Below, piece after piece: positions 26,970-34,513 of a stretch of DNA of 64,000 nucleotides. Each line of letters begins with the position of its first letter. The stretch's first letter is position 1. This DNA is from Arthrobacter sp. 131MFCol6.1 (lineage in GTDB: Bacteria > Actinomycetota > Actinomycetes > Actinomycetales > Micrococcaceae): contig NZ_KB895541.1 of NCBI RefSeq assembly GCF_000374925.1, positions 1 through 64,000 on the forward strand, read 5' to 3'. The translations under genes were made by a program, and so were the position numbers. Under the pieces are notes generated by a model, which saw nothing but the letters and a program-made list of their open reading frames with translations, did not search any database and was not told the origin of the DNA.

Positions 26970-27740
26970 ATGGAAATCAACGGCGCCCAACTGTTTGTCC
27001 GCTACGCGTATCCGCCGAATTCGCGGGGCAGTTGCGGGCCGCCTGACAGCGACGCGCTGCTGCACTACGGCCAGTCCGGGGTGACCGACGCGGGCCTGCG
27101 CGAACTTGCCAAGGGGTTCGCCGGCGCCTGGCCGTATCTGGAGCTCATCGCCGGTGCCACCGGCAACCCGGACCCGCTGGACTACGCAGTGGTGGAGGCC
27201 TACTGGGTGGGAAACACGCTGCTGGACACCGTGGGTGTGCGCAGCATCGGCAATTCCATGGAGGACCGCTTCCGCGCACGGACCGGGCATCAGTTCCCGC
27301 ACCTGATGGAAGGGGTCCTGGCCGGCGGCGTCCCGCACCACAGCTTCCACGTCCTGGAAATCTATCCGTGGACCGGACTCCTGCGCGATGACCGGCGCTC
27401 ATCCACGGCCCTGAATGTCCTTGACCAATGCCGCATCCGGTGGGGCGAGGTGGTGGCCGTCGAAGGGGACAGCGCCCTCGTGCGCTCGCGGCCCCTTGCG
27501 TGGGACGGGATGGAGCTGTCGCTGGGGGAACAGGTGATCGAGACGGCCAAGTATGCCGTGGCCGGGTCCGGCTTCATCGCTGACCTCACGCCCGGGGACA
27601 TGGTGTCCCTCCACTGGGACTGGGTGTGCGACCGGCTCTCGCCCGCCCAGCTCCACCGGCTCCGGCACTACTTTGCGCGCCACCTCAAGATCGCCAACTC
27701 CGGCGTGGAGCACCGCGGCGCCGCGATCGCCCTCGAATAG
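26970..27740 (+). CDS. DUF6390-type protein with a HypC-like C-terminal region
   Basis: 256 aa, start ATG 26970. I recognise it as the DUF6390 family, which from memory occurs beside actinobacterial hydrogenase genes; no function is established. Residues 1-150 are mostly helical (GLRELAKGFAGAWPYLELIA; VEAYWVGNTLLDTV). Residues 150-225 read like HypC by eye: Cys154 in QCRIRWGEVVAVEGDSALV, then LTPGDMVSLHWDWVCDRLS with His215. In this window's HypC, Cys2 and His51 have the same surroundings. It is convergent with hypC, 52 bp away. A chaperone role in hydrogenase maturation is inference. Confidence 0.75.
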   Translation: MEINGAQLFVRYAYPPNSRGSCGPPDSDALLHYGQSGVTDAGLRELAKGFAGAWPYLELIAGATGNPDPLDYAVVEAYWVGNTLLDTVGVRSIGNSMEDRFRARTGHQFPHLMEGVLAGGVPHHSFHVLEIYPWTGLLRDDRRSSTALNVLDQCRIRWGEVVAVEGDSALVRSRPLAWDGMELSLGEQVIETAKYAVAGSGFIADLTPGDMVSLHWDWVCDRLSPAQLHRLRHYFARHLKIANSGVEHRGAAIALE

Positions 27741-27792
27741 CGGGCGCCTGTACTTCCGTCAGTGGGGGAGTCCAGTCAGTGGGGAGCGAAGG

Positions 27793-28050
27793 CTACGGGA
27801 CCGTGTCGGTGGGGTCCGGGCCCCGTCCCATGAGCTCAAGTCCCGTCATCGCACGGTCGGCACCATCCTGTTCCACGCGCTCCAAGGCGAAGCCCATGTG
27901 GATCAGGACCCACGTGCCGCTCGCCAAAGGGCCGTCGTCCAGGAGGCCAATGTTGATTTTGCGCTCCACTCCGGCCACATCCACCAGGGCGAGCTGCCCG
28001 TTGTAACCGTCGATCACTTCGATGATCCGGCCCGGTATTCCCAAACACAT
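27793..28050 (-). CDS. hypC: Hydrogenase maturation chaperone HypC
   Basis: 85 aa, starting MCLGIPGRIIEV; Cys2 after Met and His51 (VLIHMGFALERV) are the residues that carry the Fe(CN)2CO unit in this family. It bridges HypD and the large-subunit precursor during active-site assembly. AGGAGG precedes the ATG. It is the last gene of the hydrogenase operon. Confidence 0.93.
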   Translation of the reverse strand: MCLGIPGRIIEVIDGYNGQLALVDVAGVERKINIGLLDDGPLASGTWVLIHMGFALERVEQDGADRAMTGLELMGRGPDPTDTVP

Positions 28051-28063
28051 CCGTGGTTCCTCC

Positions 28064-28648
28064 TCAGCCAGCTTCATCCGGAGCCGCGCTCGCGGGCGCT
28101 GCGTCTGCGTTCGTGATGCGGGCTGTGACCAGGGTGCGGACTGCTTCCACGGCCGCCGGGACGGCACGGGACACGTCCTCGGACAGTCCCATGCCCTCGT
28201 CCGTTCGCGCCGCAATGCAGCCGACCAGATAGGTCTCCGGCAACGATCCGCCCAAAACACGGAGGCGGCGGAGGACAGCCAGCGGATCCATGCCATGCGG
28301 ATCGAAGGCTGGATTGACCCGAAGGCCGGCCGGCGTCAGCGGTCCGCCGCTTTCCAGGTCCTCCGTCCGGATCTTCAGGATCCGGAGCGTTCCGGCGCTT
28401 GTGCTCCCGTCCGCCGGGGCCGGGAGCACATCCACGAGCACCAGCGCATCCACCCCGTCCAGGAGATCGTAGGCGAGGTGCAGCCCGCGGATCCCGTAGT
28501 CCCGCACCTGGACCTCCTCCGGCGCCCAGCCGGGCAGGCCGGAGACCTCCTCGGCCAGTCGGCGGGCGACGGCCGGTCCAAATCCGTCGTCGCGAAGGAA
28601 CACGTTCCCCACGCCCGCGACGAGAACCCCGCTCACACCGGGCCTCAC
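28064..28648 (-). CDS. Hydrogenase maturation endopeptidase (HyaD/HycI family)
   Basis: 194 aa if translation starts at GTG 28648, which overlaps the preceding TGA as GTGA; GTG 28636 is an alternative. The start reads VLVAGVGNVFLRDDGFGPAV, with the metal-sensing acidic residue; LVLVDVLPA supplies the second Asp, and FDPHGMDPLAVL the His. The family trims the C-terminal extension of the large subunit once nickel is bound. The large subunit here does have such an extension. Confidence 0.9.
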   Translation of the reverse strand: MRPGVSGVLVAGVGNVFLRDDGFGPAVARRLAEEVSGLPGWAPEEVQVRDYGIRGLHLAYDLLDGVDALVLVDVLPAPADGSTSAGTLRILKIRTEDLESGGPLTPAGLRVNPAFDPHGMDPLAVLRRLRVLGGSLPETYLVGCIAARTDEGMGLSEDVSRAVPAAVEAVRTLVTARITNADAAPASAAPDEAG

Positions 28649-28764
28649 ATGCTCCGCATGCGCACGTAGCGTTTGATGTCCGGAATTGAACGCAGGCCGA
28701 CGACGGCTGCCGCCAGGCCCGCGGCCAGCAGGAGCACGACTGTCATGATGCCCAGAGCTTTCAT
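28645..28764 (-). CDS. Very small membrane protein, DUF6893-like
   Basis: 39 aa: MKALGIMTVVLLLAAGLAA begins a single membrane helix (residues ~3-24), followed by a basic tail (RSIPDIKRYVRMRSM). It has its own ribosome binding site (GGAAAGGAACC) and overlaps both neighbours by 4 bp. From memory it matches the DUF6893 small-protein family found near actinobacterial hydrogenases. It may be a membrane anchor or assembly helper, but that is a guess. Confidence 0.7.
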   Translation of the reverse strand: MKALGIMTVVLLLAAGLAAAVVGLRSIPDIKRYVRMRSM

Positions 28765-30317
28765 GGTGATGGTTCCTTTCCGTTGTCCGGGGCCGGCGCC
28801 GCGTCGAGCGGCACGAGTTCCTCGGGGGCGAAATACAGATACCGGCCGTACCACTCCTGCAGTTCGGCGGCGGGGTCGGCCTCGAGGACCACCGCGACGT
28901 GCGTTCCGCCGTCGACGTCGAAGTGGACTCCGGTGACACGCCCCGACTTACCGGCGAAGAAGAGGTCCTGGGCGTCCGCGCGGCGCAGCGGAACAACCCG
29001 CACCCGGCTGCCGCGTGAGATCGGGACGCCGTCGATGAAGACGGTGTCCGATTCCGGATCCACGGCAGCGTCCCGCGCGGGATCCCACCACGGCGTGCCG
29101 GCGTCGGTGCCCGCGTCGGCGTCGCCGGGAACTGAAAGACCGGGAACTGAAAACTCGGGAACGGAGAACTCGGGAACTGAAAATTCCGGATAGTCCGGGA
29201 CTGCGGGGCCGGGCAAGCCGCCGCCTCCGGTCCTCCCGGGTCCGCGCGGCTCCGGCAGTTGCACGGAATCGTGCGGATTCCGCAGGATGCCGTGCAGCTG
29301 CTGGAGTTCCTCTGCGGTCATGTTTTCGCAGCGTTCGATGATTGCCGCGGCCCGGGCATCGGTTGACCGGGCCTCCGCCTTTTCCTCATCGGTCAGGGTG
29401 AGCACCCGCAAGGTCAGGATTTCATCGATCTCCGTCGCATCGAACAGTTCCACGGTGCTTTCCGGTGCCACCGCCGGATGGTCATAAAGGATGATCGGGG
29501 ACAGGAGCAGGACATCGCGCTGCCCCTCGGGGCCGGCGAGCACAGGCCAGCAGCGGTGCTGGCTGCACGAAGCCGCCGCCGCCGCTGCCCATCCCGGCGG
29601 ATCGATCACCGACAGGAAATCGGCATCGTGGACGGCGAGCAGGACATGGGCTCCGATGAACGAGTACTCGATCGCGGAACGCTTGTCGGTGGTCGTTGCC
29701 GCCGCGTTCTCCACCGTGACCCTGAGCCGCCACAGCGGACCGCGGGCCGGCTCGGCCGCGGCATCGGCTTCGGCGGCCGGCCCCGGCGCCGCCACTTGCG
29801 TCGCCATCAGGCGCACCTCACCACGAAGCTCCCGGCGCCGGCGCACGAGCCTGCCGGCGGTGGTGCCGGCGGAGTCCAGCACGGGCTCGATGTCCTCGTT
29901 CGCCGGCACGTTGACCTGGGCGCACACGCCCGCGGCCAGCTGGCCGAGACTGAACGGCCCGAGCGTGATCTCCTGATCCGTTGCCTCGTCCCAGCTGAGC
30001 CACCGGGAAGCGCCGACGGTAAGTTCGTCGACGGGCGTGAAGCCGTCTTCATCCGCGCGTTCGGCGGTCCGTCTCTGGAGGTGCAGGAAGCGCAGATGTA
30101 CGTCGACCCGGGCGGCGGCTCCCGGCTGGAGGAGGCAGTCCGCTGCCATGTCCGGCTCTTCGCCGGCACCGGATTCTGCCGCGCCCGGCGGCCCGAGCAC
30201 CCCGAACTGCCAGCGGGCCTGGTTCTTGGCGGAGGAGGCGCGGTAGGGGTACAGGAGGTACCCCTCGTAAAGGACGGCGTCGGCGACGGCGCGTGCCAGG
30301 CTGAGCCCGGTGTTCAC
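28761..30317 (-). CDS. Hydrogenase-cluster protein of unknown function (518 aa)
   Basis: 518 aa from GTG 30317, overlapping the DUF6084 stop. No known enzyme motif is seen. Residues 1-330 look like a folded domain with conserved-looking segments (VLYEGYLLYPYRASSAKNQ at the start; SIEYSFIGAHVLLAV-type strand pattern mid-way). Residues ~335-350 are a short helix, then a Pro/Gly linker with three PEFSV units (about 380-395). Residues ~425-505 look like a small beta-barrel (GVPISRGSRVRVVPL; GKSGRVTGVHFDVDGGTHV; RYLYFAPEELVPL). It belongs to the set of conserved unknowns that accompany group 1h hydrogenases. Confidence 0.75.
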   Translation of the reverse strand: MNTGLSLARAVADAVLYEGYLLYPYRASSAKNQARWQFGVLGPPGAAESGAGEEPDMAADCLLQPGAAARVDVHLRFLHLQRRTAERADEDGFTPVDELTVGASRWLSWDEATDQEITLGPFSLGQLAAGVCAQVNVPANEDIEPVLDSAGTTAGRLVRRRRELRGEVRLMATQVAAPGPAAEADAAAEPARGPLWRLRVTVENAAATTTDKRSAIEYSFIGAHVLLAVHDADFLSVIDPPGWAAAAAASCSQHRCWPVLAGPEGQRDVLLLSPIILYDHPAVAPESTVELFDATEIDEILTLRVLTLTDEEKAEARSTDARAAAIIERCENMTAEELQQLHGILRNPHDSVQLPEPRGPGRTGGGGLPGPAVPDYPEFSVPEFSVPEFSVPGLSVPGDADAGTDAGTPWWDPARDAAVDPESDTVFIDGVPISRGSRVRVVPLRRADAQDLFFAGKSGRVTGVHFDVDGGTHVAVVLEADPAAELQEWYGRYLYFAPEELVPLDAAPAPDNGKEPSP

Positions 30318-30955
30318 GGTACCGGGTCACCCGCCCCGGCCAGCAGCCCCTCGATTGCGCCTTCCCAGGAAATCAGGCCGTGGACCGCCTTGTACCTGGC
30401 CAGGGCCGCGAGGACGTCGCGGTCCAGACGGATCCATCCCTGGTTCGGGAAGAATGCGTCCATCAGCGAGCGCCAGGCCGCCACGGGCAGGTCGTACCTC
30501 GATTCCCGGTCCCAGGGAACCTGCTCGACGCCGAAGCCCGCCGCGCCGCGCGTGAAAACCGTCCCGGAGAAGAGGAACTCGAGCGGAACCGTCCCGTCCC
30601 GCAGGGAGTTCAGGTATTTTGCTGCGGCGACCTCGAAGTCGAACGTGCAGGGCAGCGGCAGGTCAACGTCCACGCTCTCCGCAAATCCCTGGACCAGGAC
30701 GCCGCTGTGCATCCAGATGAAGGGCTTGAGCGTGGTGGGCCACCGTCCGCGGCTGCCAAAGAGTTCCAGCAGCCCGGCTTCCTCGTCGGCGTCGTAGCCG
30801 CGGCGCTGGGCCAGGATCCGCACCTGGCACCGCAGGGCCATGGCATGGACGGCGGCGCCGCTTTTCTCCTGGATCCGCAGGCGTGCAGTCAGCTGGGGCG
30901 CGGCCGCAAAGGGCTCCGGGGCGATGTCCAGCACGCTGAATTCGAGCTCAACCAT
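30314..30955 (-). CDS. DUF6084-type hydrogenase-cluster protein
   Basis: 213 aa from ATG 30955. I recognise the start MVELEFSVLDIAPEPFAAAP and the pattern RIQEKSGAAVHAMALRCQVRI as the DUF6084 family. It looks largely beta in the first half; AAAKYLNSLRDGTVPLEFLF and PWDRESRYDLPVAAWRSLMD follow. Function unknown. It overlaps the DUF5947 gene by 8 bp and the 518-aa gene by 4 bp, so the three are translationally linked. Confidence 0.75.
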   Translation of the reverse strand: MVELEFSVLDIAPEPFAAAPQLTARLRIQEKSGAAVHAMALRCQVRILAQRRGYDADEEAGLLELFGSRGRWPTTLKPFIWMHSGVLVQGFAESVDVDLPLPCTFDFEVAAAKYLNSLRDGTVPLEFLFSGTVFTRGAAGFGVEQVPWDRESRYDLPVAAWRSLMDAFFPNQGWIRLDRDVLAALARYKAVHGLISWEGAIEGLLAGAGDPVP

Positions 30956-31670
30956 GGCGTCCCTCCGGCTCTGCCGCGGCGGGGGCGGGCCTGCTGCGGC
31001 TGCTGATCCGGTCGAAGAATCCCGCGAGCTCCTGGCGGGACTCCTGGCCGCCGTCGAAGCCCTTCCACACCCGCCGCAGGCGGCCCACCAGCTCGTAGCA
31101 CGCATCGATGGGAACCAAGTGGCAGTCCGCCCGTTCCCGGTCGGGGCCGGGGGAGCGGATCAGCAGGGCCTCCGTGTCAGGGGCGAGCACGGTGATGGCC
31201 GGGTTGGACGCCTGGACCGAGGCCCAGGCGTCCAGGGGAAGTTCCGACTCCGTGGCGCCGGCAGGGCTCGGATAGAAGGCGGCAGTCCGGCCAAGGGCCG
31301 AGTTGAAGAAGAAGAAGGCCAGCCCCACCGGGATTTCCAGCTCGTCCCACTGGGCCTGGCCGAGCTCGAAGGGTTCGAACGAGAGGTAGCGGTCGGGGAC
31401 GGAACGGTAGCGCAGATGGGCCGACGAGTCCGTGAACAGCAGATAGCAGGGCCGGCACGTGCACAGCAGGGAGCGGCTCTCCAGATCCACCACGTGCTGG
31501 TGGGCGTCCGGGATGGGCTCCGCGCACATCTCGCAGCGCTCGCCGGCAGTCTGGGGCGGGCGGGTGGAAGCTATCCGGCGGAGCACGGCGAGCGCTGATG
31601 CGCTGTTTCCGGCGCTGTTGATTCCGGCGCTGCCGGCCGGCTGGCTCCCGGTTCCCGTTGGCGCCGTCAT
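30948..31670 (-). CDS. DUF5947-type protein with cysteine cluster
   Basis: 240 aa from ATG 31670. After a disordered start, residues ~50-85 have Cys in CEMC, then CTCRPC, a four-to-five-Cys arrangement that could hold zinc or an iron-sulfur cluster. The body includes YLSFEPFELGQAQWDELEIP and VGLAFFFFNSALGRTAAFYP, and YELVGRLRRVWKGFDGG near the end. From memory this is DUF5947, a companion of actinobacterial hydrogenases. No function assigned. Confidence 0.75.
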   Translation of the reverse strand: MTAPTGTGSQPAGSAGINSAGNSASALAVLRRIASTRPPQTAGERCEMCAEPIPDAHQHVVDLESRSLLCTCRPCYLLFTDSSAHLRYRSVPDRYLSFEPFELGQAQWDELEIPVGLAFFFFNSALGRTAAFYPSPAGATESELPLDAWASVQASNPAITVLAPDTEALLIRSPGPDRERADCHLVPIDACYELVGRLRRVWKGFDGGQESRQELAGFFDRISSRSRPAPAAAEPEGRHG

Positions 31671-31713
31671 GCCCGGCTCCGTTCCCGTGCTGCGGCGTTC
31701 ATGTACCGGCCTT

Positions 31714-32688
31714 TCACAGCGGGTCCGCGGTGGTGGGGACGGCCACCGAGGGAACCCCGTCGCGGAGCAGCAGCGGGAGGGGATCGAGATGCAGCCCCTT
31801 GTCCTCCAGGCAGGCCCCGGCCTTCCGAACGTCGAAGTGGCTGCGGCAGTGCGGGCAGCGCAACAGCCCCCCGCCCACCGGGGCCGCCAGCGCCCGCTGC
31901 AGCGAGGCGCCAGGCATGGAGTGGGTGCACCGCGGGCAGCGGTCCACAAACGCGTAGACGTCCGGGCCGATCCGGCACGTGAGCACCTCCACGCCCGTCA
32001 CCAGGAATCCCGCCACGGCTCCGGACTCCAGCTCAGCGAGGGCCGGGACCGCCTGCCACGTGCCTGAGGCCGGCGTGCCGGCGTCGGGGACCGCCCAGTC
32101 CGGCGCGGCACCGCGAGTGCCGGCGTCGGGTGGGCCGCCCAGCCCGTCCAGCCGCGAGCGCAGGGCGCCGACCGGGATGAGGGCGGGAACGGCGGCGGGA
32201 GCCGCCTCCTCCACTTCGATGCCGGTCACCTCGGGCGCCGCGGATTCGATCGCGTCCTCGACGGCGAGCTTGAGCGTCACTGACGACGACGGACAGCCCT
32301 GGCAGCTGCCCAGCAGCCTCAGCCGGACGACGCCTTCTTCGCTGATGCCGAGCAGTTCCACATCCCCGCCGTGCGAGCCGAGGTAGGGCCGGACGGAGTC
32401 GAGGGCCCCGGCGACCCTGCCGGGCAGGTCAACGGGGTGCAGCCCGTGGATCAACAGCAGGCCGGACACCAGCGGGTCGGACGTGAGGGCGGACACCGTT
32501 CCGGGCCCGAGCACACCCTGCGAATCGAGCACGTGCAGGATTCGTTCCAGCCCGGCGCCGTACAGCTCCGTCACCTGCCGGACCAGTTCCTCCGCCCGCT
32601 CCCGGGCCACCGGACCGCCAGCACCCAGCGCGTCCAGGAGGGAACTGATCCGTTCACCTGCCGAGCCCAACAGATTCTCCCGGTCCAT
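31714..32688 (-). CDS. NifU-like / Rieske fusion protein of the hydrogenase cluster
   Basis: 324 aa. Residues ~95-155 are a NifU C-terminal-type domain with GSCQGCPSS (CxxC, Fe-S carrier). Residues ~225-300 are a Rieske-type domain: CTH in RCPRCTHSMPG and CRSH in LRCPHCRSHFDV provide the 2 Cys/2 His for a [2Fe-2S] cluster. The fusion could pass electrons from the small subunit toward the respiratory chain, or deliver Fe-S clusters. A protein of this architecture is known in group 1h operons. It starts 6 bp after the hhyL stop. Confidence 0.85.
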   Translation of the reverse strand: MDRENLLGSAGERISSLLDALGAGGPVARERAEELVRQVTELYGAGLERILHVLDSQGVLGPGTVSALTSDPLVSGLLLIHGLHPVDLPGRVAGALDSVRPYLGSHGGDVELLGISEEGVVRLRLLGSCQGCPSSSVTLKLAVEDAIESAAPEVTGIEVEEAAPAAVPALIPVGALRSRLDGLGGPPDAGTRGAAPDWAVPDAGTPASGTWQAVPALAELESGAVAGFLVTGVEVLTCRIGPDVYAFVDRCPRCTHSMPGASLQRALAAPVGGGLLRCPHCRSHFDVRKAGACLEDKGLHLDPLPLLLRDGVPSVAVPTTADPL

Positions 32689-32694
32689 GGCCGG

Positions 32695-34488
32695 CTACTC
32701 ACCGGTGAGCGACTGCGTGGGGGAGTGCAGCAAGTCCAGCGTCTGCCCGTCGCCGAGGTACATGTGGACGCCGCACGGCAGGCAGGGGTCGAAGCTGCGG
32801 ACGGTGCGCATAATGTCGATGCCCTTGAAATGATCGCGGTCGTTCTCCTCGAAGATGGGCTGGCCCTGCACCGCGTCCTCATACGGGCCCGGTGTTCCTT
32901 CGGAGTCGCGCGGGCTGGCGTTCCAGGGCGTCGGCGGATAGGGATGGTAGTTGGCGATCTTGCCGTCGCGGATCACCATATGGTGCGAGAGCACGCCGCG
33001 GACAGCTTCGGTGAACCCGCAGCTGATGGCTTCCTCCGGCACCTCAAAGGACTCCCACGTCTTGGTGCGGCCGGCCCGGATCTCCTCGAGGGCCTTTTCG
33101 GCGAAGTGCAGTGCAGCGGCGGCCGCGTAGGCCTGGAAATAGGTCCGGGCGCGGTTCCGCTCCAGCGTGTTGCTCCACTGCGGGATCTTCCATTCCAGGG
33201 TCACCGGGCCCTTCAGCGCGGTCTTGGGGAGCTCGATCTGGACGCTGCTGCCCGTTGACTTGAGGTAGCCGGTGTCGACGAACCCGGCAAGGGCGGTCGA
33301 CCAGAGCCGGGCGAGCGGGCCGCCGCCGGTATCCAGCGCCAGGTTGCTTTCGCCGTCATTCCACCGCGGCGACATCACCCAGCTGTACTTGTCCTCGAGG
33401 TCGCGCTTCTGCGGCCGCGGGTTGGTGTGCTGGTTCCAGGGATGCCGGCGGTCCACCGGGTTGCCCAGCGGATCGCGGGTGACGAACATTTCCTGGTCGC
33501 CCCAGTCCTCGTAGTAGGACGAGCCCAGCATGATCCGGATCCCAAGGTTGATCCGCACCAGGTCCGTGGTCACGAGTTTGCCGTCCACCACGACGCCGGG
33601 GGTGACAAACATCTTCCGGCCCCACTCCGTCATGTCCTTGTAGGCGAAATTGCAGAACTCCGGATCCTGGAAGGATCCCCAGCAGCCCAGCAGGGTCCGC
33701 CGCAGCCCCACCTGCTCGTACCCGGGCAGCGCAGCATAGAAGAAGTCGAAGAGGTCATCGTGCATCGGCACGACCTTCTTCATGAACTCCACGTACCGCA
33801 TGAGCCTGGTGATGTAGTCCGTCATCAGCTGGATCGTCGCCACGGTGCCCACGCCGCCGGGGTAAAGCGTGGAGGGATGGACATGCCGGCCCTCCATCAG
33901 GCAAAACATTTCCCGGGTCATCCGGCTCACCTGCAGCGCCTCGCGGTAGAACTCCCCGGTAAACGGGTTCAGCGAGCGCATGATGTCCGCGATGGTGCGG
34001 TAGCCGTGCTCGGCGGCATGCGGGGCGGGGGTGTTCTCGGCTTTGGCCAGCACCGACGGGTTGGTTTCGGAGACCATCTTCTCGCAGTAGTCCACGCCGA
34101 CCAGGTTCTCCTGGAAGATGTTGTGGTCGAACATGTACTCGGCAGCCTCGCCCAGGTTGACGATCCATTCGCCGAGGTGGGGCGGCTTCACCCCGTAGGC
34201 CATGTTCTGCGCGTAACAGGAACAGGTGGCGTGGTTGTCGCCACAGATTCCGCAGATCCGGCTCGTGATGAAATGGGCGTCCCGGGGGTCCTTGCCGCGC
34301 ATAAAGATGGAATAGCCGCGGAAAATCGAGGACGTGCTGTGGCATTCCACCACTTGGTTGTTCTTGAAATCGACCTTGGTGTAGATGCCGAGGCTGCCGA
34401 CGATCCTCGTGATCGGGTCCCAGGCCATCTCCACCAGGTTCTCGCCCGCGGTACCGTCCGCCGAGGGCATCGGAATCGTCGAAGTCAT
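32695..34488 (-). CDS. hhyL: [NiFe]-hydrogenase large subunit, group 1h
   Basis: 597 aa. The L1 motif is RICGICG (Cys79, Cys82) in HFITSRICGICGDNHATCS; the L2 motif is DPCLPCGVH (Cys569, Cys572, His575). These four Cys bind the Ni-Fe(CN)2CO centre. A 22-residue extension after His575 matches the part removed by the maturation protease encoded downstream. The sequence style (VGSLGIYTKVDF; EYMFDHNIFQENLVGVDYC) is that of the actinobacterial uptake type that oxidises trace H2. Confidence 0.93.
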   Translation of the reverse strand: MTSTIPMPSADGTAGENLVEMAWDPITRIVGSLGIYTKVDFKNNQVVECHSTSSIFRGYSIFMRGKDPRDAHFITSRICGICGDNHATCSCYAQNMAYGVKPPHLGEWIVNLGEAAEYMFDHNIFQENLVGVDYCEKMVSETNPSVLAKAENTPAPHAAEHGYRTIADIMRSLNPFTGEFYREALQVSRMTREMFCLMEGRHVHPSTLYPGGVGTVATIQLMTDYITRLMRYVEFMKKVVPMHDDLFDFFYAALPGYEQVGLRRTLLGCWGSFQDPEFCNFAYKDMTEWGRKMFVTPGVVVDGKLVTTDLVRINLGIRIMLGSSYYEDWGDQEMFVTRDPLGNPVDRRHPWNQHTNPRPQKRDLEDKYSWVMSPRWNDGESNLALDTGGGPLARLWSTALAGFVDTGYLKSTGSSVQIELPKTALKGPVTLEWKIPQWSNTLERNRARTYFQAYAAAAALHFAEKALEEIRAGRTKTWESFEVPEEAISCGFTEAVRGVLSHHMVIRDGKIANYHPYPPTPWNASPRDSEGTPGPYEDAVQGQPIFEENDRDHFKGIDIMRTVRSFDPCLPCGVHMYLGDGQTLDLLHSPTQSLTGE

Positions 34489-34513
34489 TGCATTGCCTCT
34501 CTGCCTAGCGTCC

